Source of the DNA: Achromobacter sp. AONIH1
GTDB taxonomy: Bacteria; Pseudomonadota; Gammaproteobacteria; Burkholderiales; Burkholderiaceae_B
Length of the DNA stretch: 64,000 nt
Assembly (NCBI RefSeq): GCF_002902905.1
Contig: NZ_CP026124.1
Location: 4,898,001-4,962,000, forward strand
Direction: 5' to 3'
The notes under the pieces were generated by a model. It was given only the letters and a program-made list of their open reading frames with translations. It was not told the DNA's origin and did no database searches. The position numbers and the translations under genes are program-made. Of this stretch, positions 43,648 through 52,344 are shown in pieces. The first letter of the stretch is position 1, and each line of letters begins with the position of its first letter.

Positions 43648-45035
43648 GCTCCGGCTCCAGGCGCATTGAGGGGATCAAGAAACATGCGCACCGCCAGCGT
43701 GTGCTTGCACGGCCCGCGCGTGCCTTGATACTTGGCGTGCCAGGGGCAGGTGCAACGGTCTTGCGCGGGCTCGGCGCCCAGCGCGATCCGGTAGCGCTGC
43801 TGCGCCGATTGCACCGTGTACTGCCCCTCGCCTTCGCGCCGCACCCCGCCGCCGGCCACCAGCTTGCGCGCCTCGGCCAACCGGGGATGCAACGTATCCA
43901 GCAGCCCCGCCTGCACCGGCAGCGGGCGATGGAAGTACGCGCCCGCCGCCAGATCGAACCCCACCTGGCCGGAAGACGCCAGCACGCCCAGCGCGGACGC
44001 GATCTGCGCGTCGGGCAACAGGGCCCGGGCGGCCAGCTGCGCGATATCGATGCGCGGCTCGAAAGCCAGCAGCGTCGACACGAACGCCGCGTCCTCATTC
44101 GCATCGCCGCCCGCGACCAGATGCAGCACCGCGCCCTCGCCCGAGAACCCCCGCGCCTTTTCCGGGCTCAGACCCAGCGTGACCCGCGCGCCGGGCAGCT
44201 CCAGCACCCAGGCGCTGGCCAGCGGCAGCGCGCCCGCCGCCGTCTCCGCGCCATAGGCGCGCAGCGCGGTGGCATAACGCAACAAGGGCTCCAGCACGCG
44301 CAGCCGCTCCGGCCCCGCCACGCAGACCGCGCCGGGCGTCGCCTGCGTGGCCAGCCGCAGCGAGCGGGCCGCCTGGGTCGCCCACATCACGGTCTTGGTC
44401 GACGATGACCGCGGCAGCGCCTGCACGAACTGGCGCAAGGCCGCCCCCGTCAGCGCATGGCGGCACGCCATGCCCGCCGACAGCATCTGCGTCTCGGCAA
44501 AACCCTTGAGCCAGCGCGTGGGCAGCGGCACCTTTTCCTCGACAATCTCGCCCGCTCCGGTCGACACGCGCAAGGCATCACTGCCCACGTTCAGGTGCAG
44601 GGGCTCCGACGCCCGCAGCCCCGCCAGCGCCTGGCGCAGCGGCGGATTCACATCCACATTGGTCACGCCCGGCGCCACGTGCGTGGCGTCCAGCGCCGCC
44701 GCGTCCACGTCCAGGCGCGCATACACGCCGCAGCACACGCTGAACGACTCGAAGCGCAGGCCCTCGGGCGTGGACGTCACGACCGGATCGGCCGCCCGCA
44801 GCACCGCCGCCAGGGTATTGGGCGGCACATAGAACCGCGTGCGCGCCACCCGCGCCAGCATCAGCAGCGCTTGCGCCACCACGGCCGGCTGCGCCACGAA
44901 ACCGGAAAAGAAGAAGGGATGCGCCACCGCGCCCGACGGCGCGACGCCGCCGCTGGTGGCCAGGCTCAGGTCGGCCTGGCCCGGGCGCTGCGCGAATTCG
45001 GAAGGGGCAAGATAGGCATAAGCCAGCTCCGCCAT
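43644..45035 (-). CDS. SWIM zinc-finger protein, 463 aa
   Basis: The C-terminal 40 residues hold DRCTCPWHAKYQGTRGPCKHTLAV, a CxC-x(n)-CxH SWIM zinc-binding motif. The first 400 residues are mixed, with an internal helical part (ALLMLARVARTRFYVPPNTLAAVL) and VMWATQAARSLRLATQ. SWIM proteins bind DNA or protein and occur in yehQ-like and MoxR-linked loci. First gene of this minus-strand cluster; stop overlaps the 854-aa gene start. Confidence 0.85.
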   Translation of the reverse strand: MAELAYAYLAPSEFAQRPGQADLSLATSGGVAPSGAVAHPFFFSGFVAQPAVVAQALLMLARVARTRFYVPPNTLAAVLRAADPVVTSTPEGLRFESFSVCCGVYARLDVDAAALDATHVAPGVTNVDVNPPLRQALAGLRASEPLHLNVGSDALRVSTGAGEIVEEKVPLPTRWLKGFAETQMLSAGMACRHALTGAALRQFVQALPRSSSTKTVMWATQAARSLRLATQATPGAVCVAGPERLRVLEPLLRYATALRAYGAETAAGALPLASAWVLELPGARVTLGLSPEKARGFSGEGAVLHLVAGGDANEDAAFVSTLLAFEPRIDIAQLAARALLPDAQIASALGVLASSGQVGFDLAAGAYFHRPLPVQAGLLDTLHPRLAEARKLVAGGGVRREGEGQYTVQSAQQRYRIALGAEPAQDRCTCPWHAKYQGTRGPCKHTLAVRMFLDPLNAPGAGA

Positions 45036-45420
45036 TCAGGGACTCCTTGATGCGGACTGGACGCCGCGATGATCCGCCGCCGTCGCGATCCGGGACGGGA
45101 ACGGGTGATCTTCTGGCTGAGGCGGGCGTCCGCCATGGGACGACTGCGCCGGTGAGACGGTCAGCTGCGTGGTCATTGGGTCACATGTTAACTGGCGTCG
45201 GCGGTTGGGCCCGGCCTGCGCGGCAGGACGGGCCGGCGCCGCCACGGCGCCAGCCTCGCTGCGGGAGCGCTTCGAGACGCCGTCGGGCGGCTTGCCCCTG
45301 CCGCGTCCGACCATCACAGCCTGACTGGGTGACCGTTTGACGACGTTGACGAAACGTATCGACAAAGCGTGCCGGCAAACGGCATTGACAAAAAATATAG
45401 CTTGCTAGCATCATAGCAAC
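45036..45420. promoter_or_regulatory. Divergent gap with RHH promoter and operator (385 bp)
   Basis: From 45036 to about 45360 I see no gene on either strand. TTGACA at 45385-45390 and an AT-rich tail give a promoter for the RHH-VOC operon. TTGCTA-6 bases-TAGCAA at 45402-45419 is a perfect dyad ending 2 bases before the RHH ATG, a likely autorepressor site. Confidence 0.6.
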
Positions 45421-45588
45421 ATGAGTGATGACAGCGTCAAACAGTTCAACGTGTACCTGCCGGTCAGCCTGATCCGGGAGGTCAAGCACCATGCGATCGA
45501 AGCCGAGCTTTCGCTGTCGGCCCTGGTCGCCGAAGCCCTGCGGGCCTATCTGGCCGATCACGCCGACAAGCCCGCCGACCCAAACTAG
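45421..45588 (+). CDS. Ribbon-helix-helix (CopG-like) protein, 55 aa
   Basis: Very short gene reading [46 protein letters not shown], a complete RHH fold with the ribbon strand QFNVYLP. Such proteins are antitoxin/metal-type repressors that bind DNA as dimers. A dyad at 45402-45419 touches its start. It is 10 bases before a VOC gene, so it probably regulates the VOC-methyltransferase operon. Confidence 0.8.
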   Translation: MSDDSVKQFNVYLPVSLIREVKHHAIEAELSLSALVAEALRAYLADHADKPADPN

Positions 45589-45598
45589 GAGCCATCCC

Positions 45599-45937
45599 AT
45601 GAAAACCGAAGGTGTAGAAGCCATATTCCTGACGACCCACAACTGGGGCAGGTCGGCCAAATTCTTCCAGTCCCTGGGCTACACGCTCGACTTCGAAACC
45701 GACCACAACTCCGGCCAGCTCCGCAACGGCCCGGGCCCCTACCTCTTCATCGCCGAAGTGCCCGCCGACCAGGCGCCAGCCATGCAGCTGGTGATGAAAG
45801 TCGCCGATGCCCGGGCGCTCCAGCTGGACCCCGGCGTCGAAGTCGTCTCCCCCTTCCAGGACACCCATTGGGGCACGCAGGAGATGACGGTGCGCGATCC
45901 CGACGGCCGTGTCTGGAGCCTGCAGGCGCCCAAGTAA
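45599..45937 (+). CDS. VOC (glyoxalase/bleomycin-resistance) family protein, 112 aa
   Basis: One vicinal-oxygen-chelate module: EAIFLTTHNWGRSAKFFQSLGYTLDFETD...HWGTQEMTVRDPDGRVWSLQAP, with the terminal RDPDGxxW strand of the superfamily. Only part of the metal set (His in TTHNW, Glu in QEM) is visible. It may bind and hold a small toxic compound, or act as an isomerase. Second of three genes. Confidence 0.8.
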   Translation: MKTEGVEAIFLTTHNWGRSAKFFQSLGYTLDFETDHNSGQLRNGPGPYLFIAEVPADQAPAMQLVMKVADARALQLDPGVEVVSPFQDTHWGTQEMTVRDPDGRVWSLQAPK

Positions 45938-45953
45938 AAGCGGAGCGACCGCC

Positions 45954-46811
45954 ATGCCGAACAGCAAAGCCCCCAGCCCAGACAGCACGGCCGAGCGCAC
46001 CGCGCTGTGGCGCGCCCTGCATCTGCAAGCCGATGCGCCGCCGCATGTCTTCGAGGACGACATCGGCCTGCGGCTGCTGGCCCCGCCGGACAGCTGGCGC
46101 GAGCGCCCCGACATGGATCCGATCTTCACCCGGACCTTCCGCGCGTCCATGGTCGCGCGGGCGCGTTTCGTGGAAGACCTGGTGCTGGAACAGGCCGCCC
46201 AGGGCGTCGCGCAGTACGTGATCCTGGGCGCGGGCCTGGACAGCTTCGCCCAGCGCCGGCCCGACATCGCCAGCCGCATGCGTGTGTTCGAAGTGGACCA
46301 GCCCGCGCCGCAGGAATGGAAGCGCCGGCGACTGGTCGAGCTGGGTTACGGCGTGCCGGAATGGCTGCAACTGGTCCCGGTGGACTTCGAGGCCGGCGCT
46401 TCCGCCTGGCAAGCGCTGGCCGAGGCGGGCTTCGATGCGACGCGCCCGGCCTTCGTCGCTTCCACGGGCGTCAGCATGTATCTGACCCGGGACGCGACGC
46501 TGGCCACGTTTCGACAGGTGGCCGCGCTGGCGCCCGGCTCCACGCTCGCCATGACGTTCATGCTGCCGGTGGAACAGATGGCGCCCGAGGTCCGGCCCGG
46601 CATCGAAATGGCCGTCAAGGGCGCCCGCGCCAGCGGGACGCCGTTCATCAGCTTCTATGCGCCGGCCCAGATCATGGCGATGGCGCGGGAGGCGGGGTTC
46701 CGCGATGTCCGGCACGTCGCGCCCGCCGTGCTCGCGCAGCGGTACTTCGCGGGGCGAACGGACGGCTTGAGCTTGTCGAGCGCCGAAGAATTTCTGATTG
46801 CGGGCACGTAG
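45954..46811 (+). CDS. SAM-dependent methyltransferase, LCM/Ppm1-type, 285 aa
   Basis: QYVILGAGLDSFAQRRP is the SAM-binding GAGLDS motif of the leucine carboxyl methyltransferase (LCM) family; VFEVDQPAPQEWKRRRL follows as the second strand, and PAFVASTGVSMYLT is the family post-motif. Bacterial members often methylate small molecules or antibiotics. Start at 45954 follows CGGAGCG. Third gene of the RHH-VOC operon. Confidence 0.85.
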   Translation: MPNSKAPSPDSTAERTALWRALHLQADAPPHVFEDDIGLRLLAPPDSWRERPDMDPIFTRTFRASMVARARFVEDLVLEQAAQGVAQYVILGAGLDSFAQRRPDIASRMRVFEVDQPAPQEWKRRRLVELGYGVPEWLQLVPVDFEAGASAWQALAEAGFDATRPAFVASTGVSMYLTRDATLATFRQVAALAPGSTLAMTFMLPVEQMAPEVRPGIEMAVKGARASGTPFISFYAPAQIMAMAREAGFRDVRHVAPAVLAQRYFAGRTDGLSLSSAEEFLIAGT

Positions 46812-46897
46812 CCGGCGAGTACTGCCCTACGGCAGATCCTGCGCTGATTCCCGGCCACCAAACCGCGCGCCACCCGACGCGGCAAGCGCCCCGCTCG

Positions 46898-47863
46898 CTA
46901 GGCGGGCGCCACCTCAATCGCGATCTTCCCCCGCACCCCGTTGTTGCGGCTCTCCAGCCGCGCATGCGCGGCCGGAACATCGGCCAGCGCATAGACCGCC
47001 CCCACATGCGGCCGCAGCCGGCCCTGCGCCACCAATGCGCTCAGCTCATCGAGCTTGCCGCGATTCTGCCGGGTGAACACGAAGTGATAGGCCGCGTTCT
47101 TGCCCCAGGCCTGGATCAGGTTCTGCGGCTGCGCGATGTCCACGATCGACACCACGCGGCCCAGCTGCGCCAGCGCGTCGGGACTGCGCGACAAGGCATC
47201 GCCGCCGATGGTATCGAACACGACATCCACGCCCCGGCCATCCGTGGCCCGCAATACGGCGTCGATATAGTCCTCCTTTTCATAGTCGATCACCACGTCC
47301 GCGCCCATCTCGCGCGCGAAGGCGAAGTTCGCTTCGCGCACGGTCGTGAGCACCCGGGCGCCGGTGGCCTTGGCAAGCTGGATCGCCACGTGGCCGACCC
47401 CGCCGGCGCCGCCGTGGATCAGGATGCTCTCCCCCACCCGCAGCCCCGCGCGCGCGACCAGCGCCTCCCAGGCCGTCCCGCCCACCAGGCTCAGGCTGGC
47501 CGCCTCCAGATGACTCAGCGCGGCGGGCTTCCTGCCGACGATGCTCTCGGCGGCCACGTGGTACTCGGCGTAGCTGCCCTGCCCCTCGAAGATCTGCGGC
47601 GTGTACCAGACCTCATCTCCCGGCGCGTAGGCCGTCACCCCAGCCCCGACAGCCTCGACCACGCCCGAGACATCGTGGCCGGTAATGGCCGGCAAGGGCA
47701 CCAGATCGGGATAGTCGCCGCGACGGACCTGGTAATCCAGCGGATTGATCGACGTGGCATGCACCCGCACCAGCACCTGCCCCGCCTGCGGCACGGGCTT
47801 GGGCACGTCGCATAGTTCGAACGACTCGGGGCCGCCGAATGACTTGAGCACGATTGCTTTCAT
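46898..47863 (-). CDS. Zinc-independent quinone oxidoreductase-type MDR protein, 321 aa
   Basis: Medium-chain dehydrogenase with [52 protein letters not shown] and the NADPH loop [20 protein letters not shown]; metal Cys/His set is absent, so it is the quinone-reductase/enoyl-reductase branch. An ArsR-type regulator upstream and matching ATATCG...CCGATAT dyads in both promoters indicate redox- or electrophile-linked control. Confidence 0.85.
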   Translation of the reverse strand: MKAIVLKSFGGPESFELCDVPKPVPQAGQVLVRVHATSINPLDYQVRRGDYPDLVPLPAITGHDVSGVVEAVGAGVTAYAPGDEVWYTPQIFEGQGSYAEYHVAAESIVGRKPAALSHLEAASLSLVGGTAWEALVARAGLRVGESILIHGGAGGVGHVAIQLAKATGARVLTTVREANFAFAREMGADVVIDYEKEDYIDAVLRATDGRGVDVVFDTIGGDALSRSPDALAQLGRVVSIVDIAQPQNLIQAWGKNAAYHFVFTRQNRGKLDELSALVAQGRLRPHVGAVYALADVPAAHARLESRNNGVRGKIAIEVAPA

Positions 47864-47890
47864 TTCAACTCCTAATTTCGATAAAAAGGG

Positions 47891-47910
47891 ATATCGAGAT
47901 TTTCCGATAT
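47891..47910. promoter_or_regulatory. ArsR-type operator at the oxidoreductase promoter
   Basis: ATATCG-8 bases-CCGATAT style dyad (ATATCGAGATTTTCCGATAT), 27 bases before the oxidoreductase ATG. Closely related to the site at 48238-48259. Confidence 0.7.
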
Positions 47911-47926
47911 TTACCGGCAAAAAAAT

Positions 47927-48229
47927 TCAGAGCTCTTTCCCGATCAGCTTGGCAAAGGCGCTGATGTTGGCTTCATTGCGCTTGTAGTAGGTCCACTGGC
48001 CGATGCGCCGGGCCTCGACCAGGCCCGCGCGTTGCAGGGTGGCCAGATAGTCGGACACCGTGGACTGCGACAGCCCGACGCCTTCCTGGATGCTGCTGAC
48101 GCACACGCCCACCGTATGCACGTCGCCCTCGTCCTGCGGCGGGAAGTGCCGCTCGGGATCCTTCAGGCCTTTGAGGATGTCGAGGCGGGTGCGGTTCGAG
48201 AGGGCTTTGAAAATGTCTAGCAAGTCCAT
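47927..48229 (-). CDS. ArsR-family regulator, 100 aa
   Basis: Winged helix: DLLDIFKALSNRTRLDILKGL then VGVCVSSIQEGVGLSQSTVSDYLATLQRAGLVEARRIGQWTYYKRNE. Single cysteine in VGVCVSS; no arsenic-type ELCVCDL metal site, so a thiol or organic ligand is likelier than a metal. It is upstream of the oxidoreductase on the same strand and both promoters carry ATATCGG/CCGATAT dyads. Confidence 0.9.
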   Translation of the reverse strand: MDLLDIFKALSNRTRLDILKGLKDPERHFPPQDEGDVHTVGVCVSSIQEGVGLSQSTVSDYLATLQRAGLVEARRIGQWTYYKRNEANISAFAKLIGKEL

Positions 48230-48237
48230 GGCGGGAT

Positions 48238-48259
48238 CATATCGGAAATTACCGATATG
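48238..48259. promoter_or_regulatory. ArsR autoregulatory operator
   Basis: CATATCGG-6 bases-CCGATATG, perfect 8-bp arms, lies 9 bases before the ArsR ATG and also reaches into the end of hipA (its stop is at 48260). Confidence 0.75.
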
Positions 48260-49498
48260 TCAATTTCCCCGTCGAACGCCTTGAATCCGCGCGCGGCTGG
48301 CCGCTATCGCGATGCTCATCCGCCGCACCGTGGCGCGACGAATCGGAAACGCCTCGGCGCGTCCGGCGAAGGCCGCCGCCTGCTCAACCATCCGGTCGAG
48401 CGTGGCTTCTGCCATGGGCATGCCTACCCCGCCCTCCCTGGCCAGCCGCAGCAAGTGATCCCGTCCCACCGCGGCGCCTTCGCCGCACACATCCATGTGA
48501 TGCTGTCCCATCGGTCCGTGGCTGAACGTCAGGTCGAATGCGGGCGCCAATCGCCAACGCCGATCCTGCCCGAGACGCCATGCAAAGTTCTTCGGATGAT
48601 CGTCCTGGTTGTGAAACAACACGTTGAAGACGGCACGCGCATAGGCCTTCTCGACCTCGCGCTCATCGCGCGTCAACAACCGGGTGGCCCGCAGCAAGGT
48701 CGTGTAGTCCGTGCTGCCCGGCATGCGGAAATCCACCTGCAGCAGGCCCGCCAGGCTATGCACGGGCACGCGCATGCCTCGTTCCCGGTCGAAGCGCGCC
48801 ACGCCAAAGGCGGCAAGCCTGGACGACAGATCGAACAAGGCGCTGGCTGGCACCTCCAGGCCGCAATCGCGGGCCAGCTCGGCATACAGCTGTTCGACGG
48901 CGCATACCTCCTTATGCTCGCCCTGCGCCGGAAACTTCACCAACCAGGGAACGCCGGGCGCATCGCCGCGCGTGCTGACGTGACCGGTCGCGGCGTCGTG
49001 CTGCACCAAGGCCTTGGGCCGCGCGCCTTGCGGAGACCCGCCGGTCAGCGCCAGTTCGCGCAAGGCAACGCCCGCCTCTCCAGCCAGAGCCCGCTCGCTT
49101 TCCCGGGCCAGGGCCAGCAGGCTCCAGTCGGGCTCCACGGCATGCGGATCGGCCGCCGGCACGAAGCGCAGCGCGCCCATGGCGCGGTCCCCGATGAATG
49201 CCAGCCGATCCAGGGGCCCAGGATGACGCAATCCCTGGCGGCGGAACAAACGATCCATCAGCAGCAGCCCCCAGCCATCGGGCAGGCTGTCCGCCATCAG
49301 GCCGGGCAACCGATGCAGATAAGGCGGAAAATCCCCGTAGGCCGGAGCGCGCAGCTTCAGATGCAGCGGCGACAGCTCCAGTCCCTGCGCCAGGGCCTCG
49401 GACGCGTATTCAAACAGCAGCGTGGCGCCGTCATCGGCCAGGAGCCCCAGGAGCCAGTCCTCGCCCCAGCCACAGTAATGAACGGCCAGCTGCTTCAT
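48260..49498 (-). CDS. hipA: HipA-family serine/threonine kinase, 412 aa
   Basis: The HipA kinase core is visible: LTGGSPQGARPKALV (phosphate loop region), WLVKFPAQGEHKEVCAVEQLYAELARDCGLEVP, catalytic FNVLFHNQDDHPKNFAW and metal-binding DLTFSHG. The N-subdomain HRLPGLMADSLPDGWG is present. These kinases phosphorylate glutamyl-tRNA synthetase or other targets and cause dormancy; the antitoxin HipB lies upstream with an ATGA overlap. All core residues look intact. Confidence 0.9.
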   Translation of the reverse strand: MKQLAVHYCGWGEDWLLGLLADDGATLLFEYASEALAQGLELSPLHLKLRAPAYGDFPPYLHRLPGLMADSLPDGWGLLLMDRLFRRQGLRHPGPLDRLAFIGDRAMGALRFVPAADPHAVEPDWSLLALARESERALAGEAGVALRELALTGGSPQGARPKALVQHDAATGHVSTRGDAPGVPWLVKFPAQGEHKEVCAVEQLYAELARDCGLEVPASALFDLSSRLAAFGVARFDRERGMRVPVHSLAGLLQVDFRMPGSTDYTTLLRATRLLTRDEREVEKAYARAVFNVLFHNQDDHPKNFAWRLGQDRRWRLAPAFDLTFSHGPMGQHHMDVCGEGAAVGRDHLLRLAREGGVGMPMAEATLDRMVEQAAAFAGRAEAFPIRRATVRRMSIAIAASRARIQGVRRGN

Positions 49499-49806
49499 GT
49501 CTTGCTCCGACGAGGCGCCCGTTGTCGTTGCCCGGCGGATTCCGCCTGCGCCATCTGGGCGATGGATTGGCGCCTGAGCACGAACAGATCCTGCAGCTCA
49601 TCCACGAGTCCCAAGGCCTGCGTCACGCGGATCAAGGTCTCCAGCGATGACTGGCCGCTGCCTTCCAGCTTGCGCAACGCGCCGAGCGACAGGCCGGCCA
49701 TCTGCGCCAGCTCGCGCTGAGGCAGACCCTGGGCCAACCGCTGGATGCGCAGCCGTGAGCCCAAGGCCCGCAGGATCTCGGCGGTGGATGCCAAATTAAA
49801 TGACAT
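49495..49806 (-). CDS. hipB: HipB-type XRE antitoxin, 103 aa
   Basis: XRE helix-turn-helix LRIQRLAQGLPQRELAQMAGLSLGALRKLEG followed by SSLETLIRVTQALGLVDELQDLF. Its stop overlaps hipA's start (ATGA). The tail QRQRAPRRSKT is basic, unlike the HipB of E. coli. The promoter side (49807-49870) is AT-rich with repeated TTTAT elements, suited to its own binding. Confidence 0.85.
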   Translation of the reverse strand: MSFNLASTAEILRALGSRLRIQRLAQGLPQRELAQMAGLSLGALRKLEGSGQSSLETLIRVTQALGLVDELQDLFVLRRQSIAQMAQAESAGQRQRAPRRSKT

Positions 49807-49913
49807 TTCTCTGCTCTTTATCTAGATTTTTTCTTTATAAGTATCACTTTTATGATCTTTATAGACCTATATAACGCATCACCATCTGGCAAGCAAGCCC
49901 GGCCTTCCGTACA

Positions 49914-50050
49914 ATGCCCCTCGTGGCTATGGGACACCTTCCTTCTCACCCTGATTACCTAGGGGTCCCGCTCTCCACACCGCGCCTGCGTCACGCAGGC
50001 GTTTTCACATCGGCGTCGCCATGACGCCGCCGCTCGCTCGCAGCGGCGAG
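49914..50050 (+). promoter_or_regulatory. Attenuator-like leader of the TerD gene
   Basis: The sequence has a first element GGGAC (49931-49935) pairing with GTCCC (49965-49969), then a terminator-like hairpin at 49983-50001, and a second hairpin 50028-50048 (CGCCGCT/AGCGGCG) just before the ribosome site GGAG. A 36-codon ORF starting ATGCCCCTC (49914-50024) runs through all of these. This resembles a leader that decides whether transcription reads on, but its ligand or signal is unknown. Confidence 0.5.
49983..50005 (+). terminator. Intrinsic terminator-like hairpin in the leader
   Basis: Perfect 8-bp stem CGCCTGCG-TCA-CGCAGGCG followed by TTTT. It lies 65 bases upstream of the TerD gene, with no gene ending before it on the plus strand. 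Confidence 0.7.
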
Positions 50051-50069
50051 CCACCGGAGCAAGGCAAGC

Positions 50070-52142
50070 ATGAATCAGGAACTGTTCCTGCGCCGCGCCA
50101 CCAAGGTCCACGTCCCCGTGGGTTCTGGCGGCGCCACGCGCGCCCAGGTCGCGTCGGCCATCCAGGAAATCGCGGCGTTCCACTGCATCCTGTCCGAGTC
50201 GGTGATCGAGCGGATCGGCATGCTGTCCGCCGATGAACTCGCGCGCTGGCTGCGCGACATGCTTGGCGTGCTGCGCCGCCGGGTCGGCGCGCACGTGCAG
50301 CACCAGCCGTTCTATCCGGGCTTCCCCGAGCAGGTGCTGAAAGCCTCGAAGGCCGAGCTGTACCTGACGGCCGTCATGCATTACCTCACGCTGCGCCGCC
50401 TGCCGGCGCACGAGCATGCCCGCCCGCCATTGCTCGAGGGCAAGCTCGTGCCCTGGCTCATCGAACTGGGCCGCGTCGCTGAATTCGAGTCGCTGCTGGC
50501 GCCGCTGGTCTCGTCGCGCACCTCGCTGTCCGAGGTGGACGCCGCCGATGTTGCCTGGTTCATCCGGCAATACCGCGGCGATGTCTTCCGCCTGCTGCCC
50601 GGGGACGTGCCGTTCCGCGAGATCCGCGCGCTGGTTGGCGGCGCGCTGGTCCAGCACGTGGCGGGCGATGCGCGGGTGGACGAATTCCTGGATCGCAACG
50701 TCGAGACCGCGACCGACGCGCTGCGGCTGGCGGTGGCCCTGAGCGGCGGAGATGTGTCGCTGACCACGGCGACGACACGCTTCGCGCCGATGAAGCGCGG
50801 CTTGCGCCGCCTGCTGCTGCGCCTGCTCGATCGCGCGCCCAACGCAGTGGAAGACGTGATGCGCCACGCCGAGCGCTGGAAGCGCCTGGCCGAAGTGCTG
50901 CACCCGGGCGACTATGCCGACAAATACCCGCGCGCCCTGGCGGCCATCACGGCGGCGCGGCGCAACGACGCGCCGGCCTCGTTCGGGTCGCGCGTCGAGA
51001 CGCTGCTGGCCCAACGGCACATCGCCGCGCTCACGCCCCTGCTGCAACAACGTCCCGGCGAATTCGCGCGCCGGCTGGATGTGACCTTGCGCCGCTCGAC
51101 CGAACCGGACGCCGTGCTGGACGCATTCGAAACGGTGGCGGCGCAAGCGTCCACGCCGATCCTGCTGCAGGTGCTGGCCCAGACCCGGGCGCCCCGCCCC
51201 CTGCCCTTGCGGGCCTTCACGCCCAAGGGCGCACTGGCCAAGGTCTACGGCATCCAGGATCGCCGTGAGCCGCTGGCGCCCGAAGTGCTGGCGCGCGCGG
51301 CCCGGATCTGCCAGGACGCGCTCGTCAAGCGCTTCGCCTCGCTGCCGCCGCTGGGCCGCTGCTTCGTCGACCCCGCGCTGCGCGACTACATCGTGCCGCT
51401 GGCGCAGCGCGCCGCATCGAAGTCATTGCGCACGCTGGTGTGCGGCAGTTGCCTGCCGCTGCCGGACACGCGCTTCATCCGCCTGTTCCTGTGGTGGAAG
51501 AACGGCCGCGCGCGCACGGACATCGACCTGTCCGCCGCTTTCTTCGACGCCAATTTCTTGTTCATGCAGACGGTCGCGTACTACAACCTGAAGGGCTTCG
51601 GCGGCTACCACAGCGGCGACATCGTCGACGCCCCGCAAGGCGCCTCGGAGTTCATCGACCTGGACATCGACGCCCTCGTCGAGAAAGGCATCCGCTACGT
51701 CGTCACGTCCATCAACTCCTACACCCGGCAGCCGTATTGCGACCTGCCCGAGTGCTTCGCCGGCTGGATGGCACGCGCCGATCTGGCCTCGGGCGAAGTG
51801 TACGAGCCACGCACGGTGGTCGACCGGATCGACATCGCGTCGGACACGCAGATCTGCCTGCCTTTCGTGATGGACCTGCAGGAACGCCGCGTGATCTGGG
51901 CCGACCTGGGGCTGACGTCCACGCCGCGCTGGAACAATGTGCGGAACAATCTGAGCGGGGTGTCCTTGATGCTGCGGGCATTGGTGCATACGCCCCGGCC
52001 GGATCTGGAGACGCTGTTTGATCTGCATGTACGCGCGCGGGGGGAACGGGTGGAAACGCCGCAGCAGGCCGAGACCGTATTTGCGCCTCACCAGGGGATT
52101 ACGCCGTTCGATGTGGACGTGATTCGGTCACGGTTTCTTTGA
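50070..52142 (+). CDS. TerD-domain protein with long helical N-terminus, 690 aa
   Basis: Residues 1-440 are helical and unassigned (DAVLDAFETVAAQASTPILLQVL). Residues 460-670 match TerD: LFLWWKNGRARTDIDLSAAFFDANF, FGGYHSGDIVDAPQGASEFIDLDIDALVEKGIRYVVTSINSY and VIWADLGL; TDIDLSA is the Ca-site strand. TerD proteins are part of tellurite/phage stress complexes that pair with helical ATPase-like partners. The gene is unusual in having the TerD domain fused to a large N-terminal part. It stands alone. Confidence 0.75.
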   Translation: MNQELFLRRATKVHVPVGSGGATRAQVASAIQEIAAFHCILSESVIERIGMLSADELARWLRDMLGVLRRRVGAHVQHQPFYPGFPEQVLKASKAELYLTAVMHYLTLRRLPAHEHARPPLLEGKLVPWLIELGRVAEFESLLAPLVSSRTSLSEVDAADVAWFIRQYRGDVFRLLPGDVPFREIRALVGGALVQHVAGDARVDEFLDRNVETATDALRLAVALSGGDVSLTTATTRFAPMKRGLRRLLLRLLDRAPNAVEDVMRHAERWKRLAEVLHPGDYADKYPRALAAITAARRNDAPASFGSRVETLLAQRHIAALTPLLQQRPGEFARRLDVTLRRSTEPDAVLDAFETVAAQASTPILLQVLAQTRAPRPLPLRAFTPKGALAKVYGIQDRREPLAPEVLARAARICQDALVKRFASLPPLGRCFVDPALRDYIVPLAQRAASKSLRTLVCGSCLPLPDTRFIRLFLWWKNGRARTDIDLSAAFFDANFLFMQTVAYYNLKGFGGYHSGDIVDAPQGASEFIDLDIDALVEKGIRYVVTSINSYTRQPYCDLPECFAGWMARADLASGEVYEPRTVVDRIDIASDTQICLPFVMDLQERRVIWADLGLTSTPRWNNVRNNLSGVSLMLRALVHTPRPDLETLFDLHVRARGERVETPQQAETVFAPHQGITPFDVDVIRSRFL

Positions 52143-52344
52143 CTCGGGAATACTCAATCAACCCTGCTTGCGCGCCATCCGGCTCCATGGACAAGAATTG
52201 CACGCGAACCGGAGGAAGGCACCTGTGCCTGCGACTCATGTCCGTAGCGGCACCCCACTGCCCGTCAAGGAAACCAGGAACGCCACCATCCCTTGGCACG
52301 CCGGGGGACGCGGCCGGCCACTTGGCCTGATGGCGCACGGGCTA

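Noticed and set aside
49914..50024. 36-aa ORF as a stand-alone gene
   Set aside because: It has no clear ribosome site and runs through predicted hairpins; described only as part of a leader.
52143..52344. Third guaA-like core left of the catabolic cluster
   Set aside because: No further TCCCACTC.ATC core was found by eye between 49.8 and 57.3 kb, so the far end of the outer island is not located.
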